From positions 1 through 6,232 of the forward strand of contig JAGVAP010000056.1 in assembly GCA_020060215.1 (NCBI GenBank): a stretch of DNA of 6,232 bases. The letters are read 5' to 3'. The notes under the pieces were generated by a model, which was not told where the DNA came from, ran no database searches, and saw nothing but the letters and a program-made list of their open reading frames with translations. The translations under genes and the position numbers were made by a program. This document shows positions 6,056-6,232 of the stretch, piece after piece. How positions within the stretch are numbered: position 1 is the stretch's first letter; each line of letters opens with the position of its first letter. The DNA is from Deltaproteobacteria bacterium (GTDB taxonomy: Bacteria > Desulfobacterota > DSM-4660 > Desulfatiglandales > HGW-15).

Positions 6056-6078
6056 CTATTTTTCGGGTCTAACCCTTC

Positions 6079-6090
6079 GATCTTTGAAAA
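6079..6090 (+). promoter_or_regulatory. boxA-like antitermination site in the rrn leader
   Basis: GATCTTTGAAAA followed by CTAAATAG closely resembles the boxA motif (TGYTCTTTGAAAA-like) found in rRNA leaders and spacers, where Nus factors load to protect untranslated rRNA transcripts from termination. It sits about 90 nt after the promoter and ~74 nt before the 16S rRNA, as expected. Confidence 0.75.
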
Positions 6091-6124
6091 CTAAATAGCC
6101 GTTACTGTGCGCGAGGAACCAGTG

Positions 6125-6158
6125 GGTTGCGACGCGATCCTTCGGGACCGCTCGAACC
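6125..6158 (+). other. UUCG-capped hairpin just upstream of 16S rRNA
   Basis: GGTT (6125-6128) pairs with AACC (6155-6158), CG (6130-6131) with CG (6153-6154), GCG (6134-6136) with CGC (6149-6151) and TCC (6138-6140) with GGA (6145-6147), closed by a C(TTCG)G tetraloop at 6140-6145. An A.C mismatch and a few unpaired bases interrupt it. It ends ~5 nt before the predicted mature 16S 5' end and could guide leader folding or processing. Confidence 0.5.
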
Positions 6159-6163
6159 ATATT

Positions 6164-6232
6164 TAACTGGAGAGTTTGATCCTGGCTCAGAACGAACGCT
6201 GGCGGCGTGCTTAACACATGCAAGTCGTACGA
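6164..6232 (+). rRNA. rrs: 16S ribosomal RNA, 5' end (partial)
   Basis: The universal 16S start AGAGTTTGATCCTGGCTCAG lies at 6171-6190, matching E. coli positions 8-27. By that alignment the mature 5' end is near 6164. It continues with AACGAACGCTGGCGGCGTGC and AACACATGCAAGTCG, then runs off the window at about E. coli position 69. The sequence fits Desulfobacterota, but too little is present for a firm taxonomic call. Confidence 0.97.

Noticed and set aside
6031..6072. 13-codon frame (MERDGFLSSIFRV) in the rrn leader
   Set aside because: It lies within the leader hairpin of an rRNA transcript, without a Shine-Dalgarno sequence.

Overview
The window is a stretch of bacterial chromosome, all genes on the + strand, holding core cell-shape and translation genes and ending inside an rRNA operon. 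GC content is high, reading frames are tightly packed and no mobile element is visible. The first ~69 nt of the 16S rRNA (GAACGAACGCTGGCGGCGTG, then GCTTAACACATGCAAGTCG and TACGA), with the mre/mrd gene order, fit a Desulfobacterota (former Deltaproteobacteria) member, perhaps of the Syntrophobacter/Desulfacinum type. That assignment is an inference from a short rRNA fragment and gene content.

Positions 1-3532 are the distal part of an elongasome operon: the last codons of a gene that is probably mreC, then mreD, mrdA (PBP2, the elongation transpeptidase) and rodA (SEDS glycosyltransferase). The genes are translationally tight: ATGA overlap between the first two, a 19-nt gap before mrdA, and an unusually long 89-nt overlap between mrdA and rodA. 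The RodA start is best placed at a GTG behind a good AAGGAG. RodA and PBP2 form the glycosyltransferase/transpeptidase pair that makes lateral-wall peptidoglycan, and MreC/MreD tie it to MreB.

Positions 3533-3765 are non-coding. They contain hairpins, then a convincing sigma70-type promoter (TTGACA, 17 nt, TATGAA). Its -35 box sits inside a perfect 21-nt palindrome, a strong operator candidate. This promoter should drive a six-TPR lipoprotein resembling PilF/PilW pilotins (3766-4608). Tyrosyl-tRNA synthetase follows 24 nt later, with a TTG start (4633-5937), and is probably co-transcribed.

Positions 5938-6163 are the promoter and leader of an rrn operon: a perfect TTGACA/TATAAT promoter beginning 18 nt after the tyrS stop, a two-part leader hairpin, a boxA-like antitermination site and a UUCG-capped hairpin just before the 16S rRNA. 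The 16S gene runs off the window end.

I did not find an obviously new defence, mobile or biosynthetic system. The most worthwhile signals are regulatory: the palindromic operator, the rrn leader structure, and the mrdA/rodA overlap.
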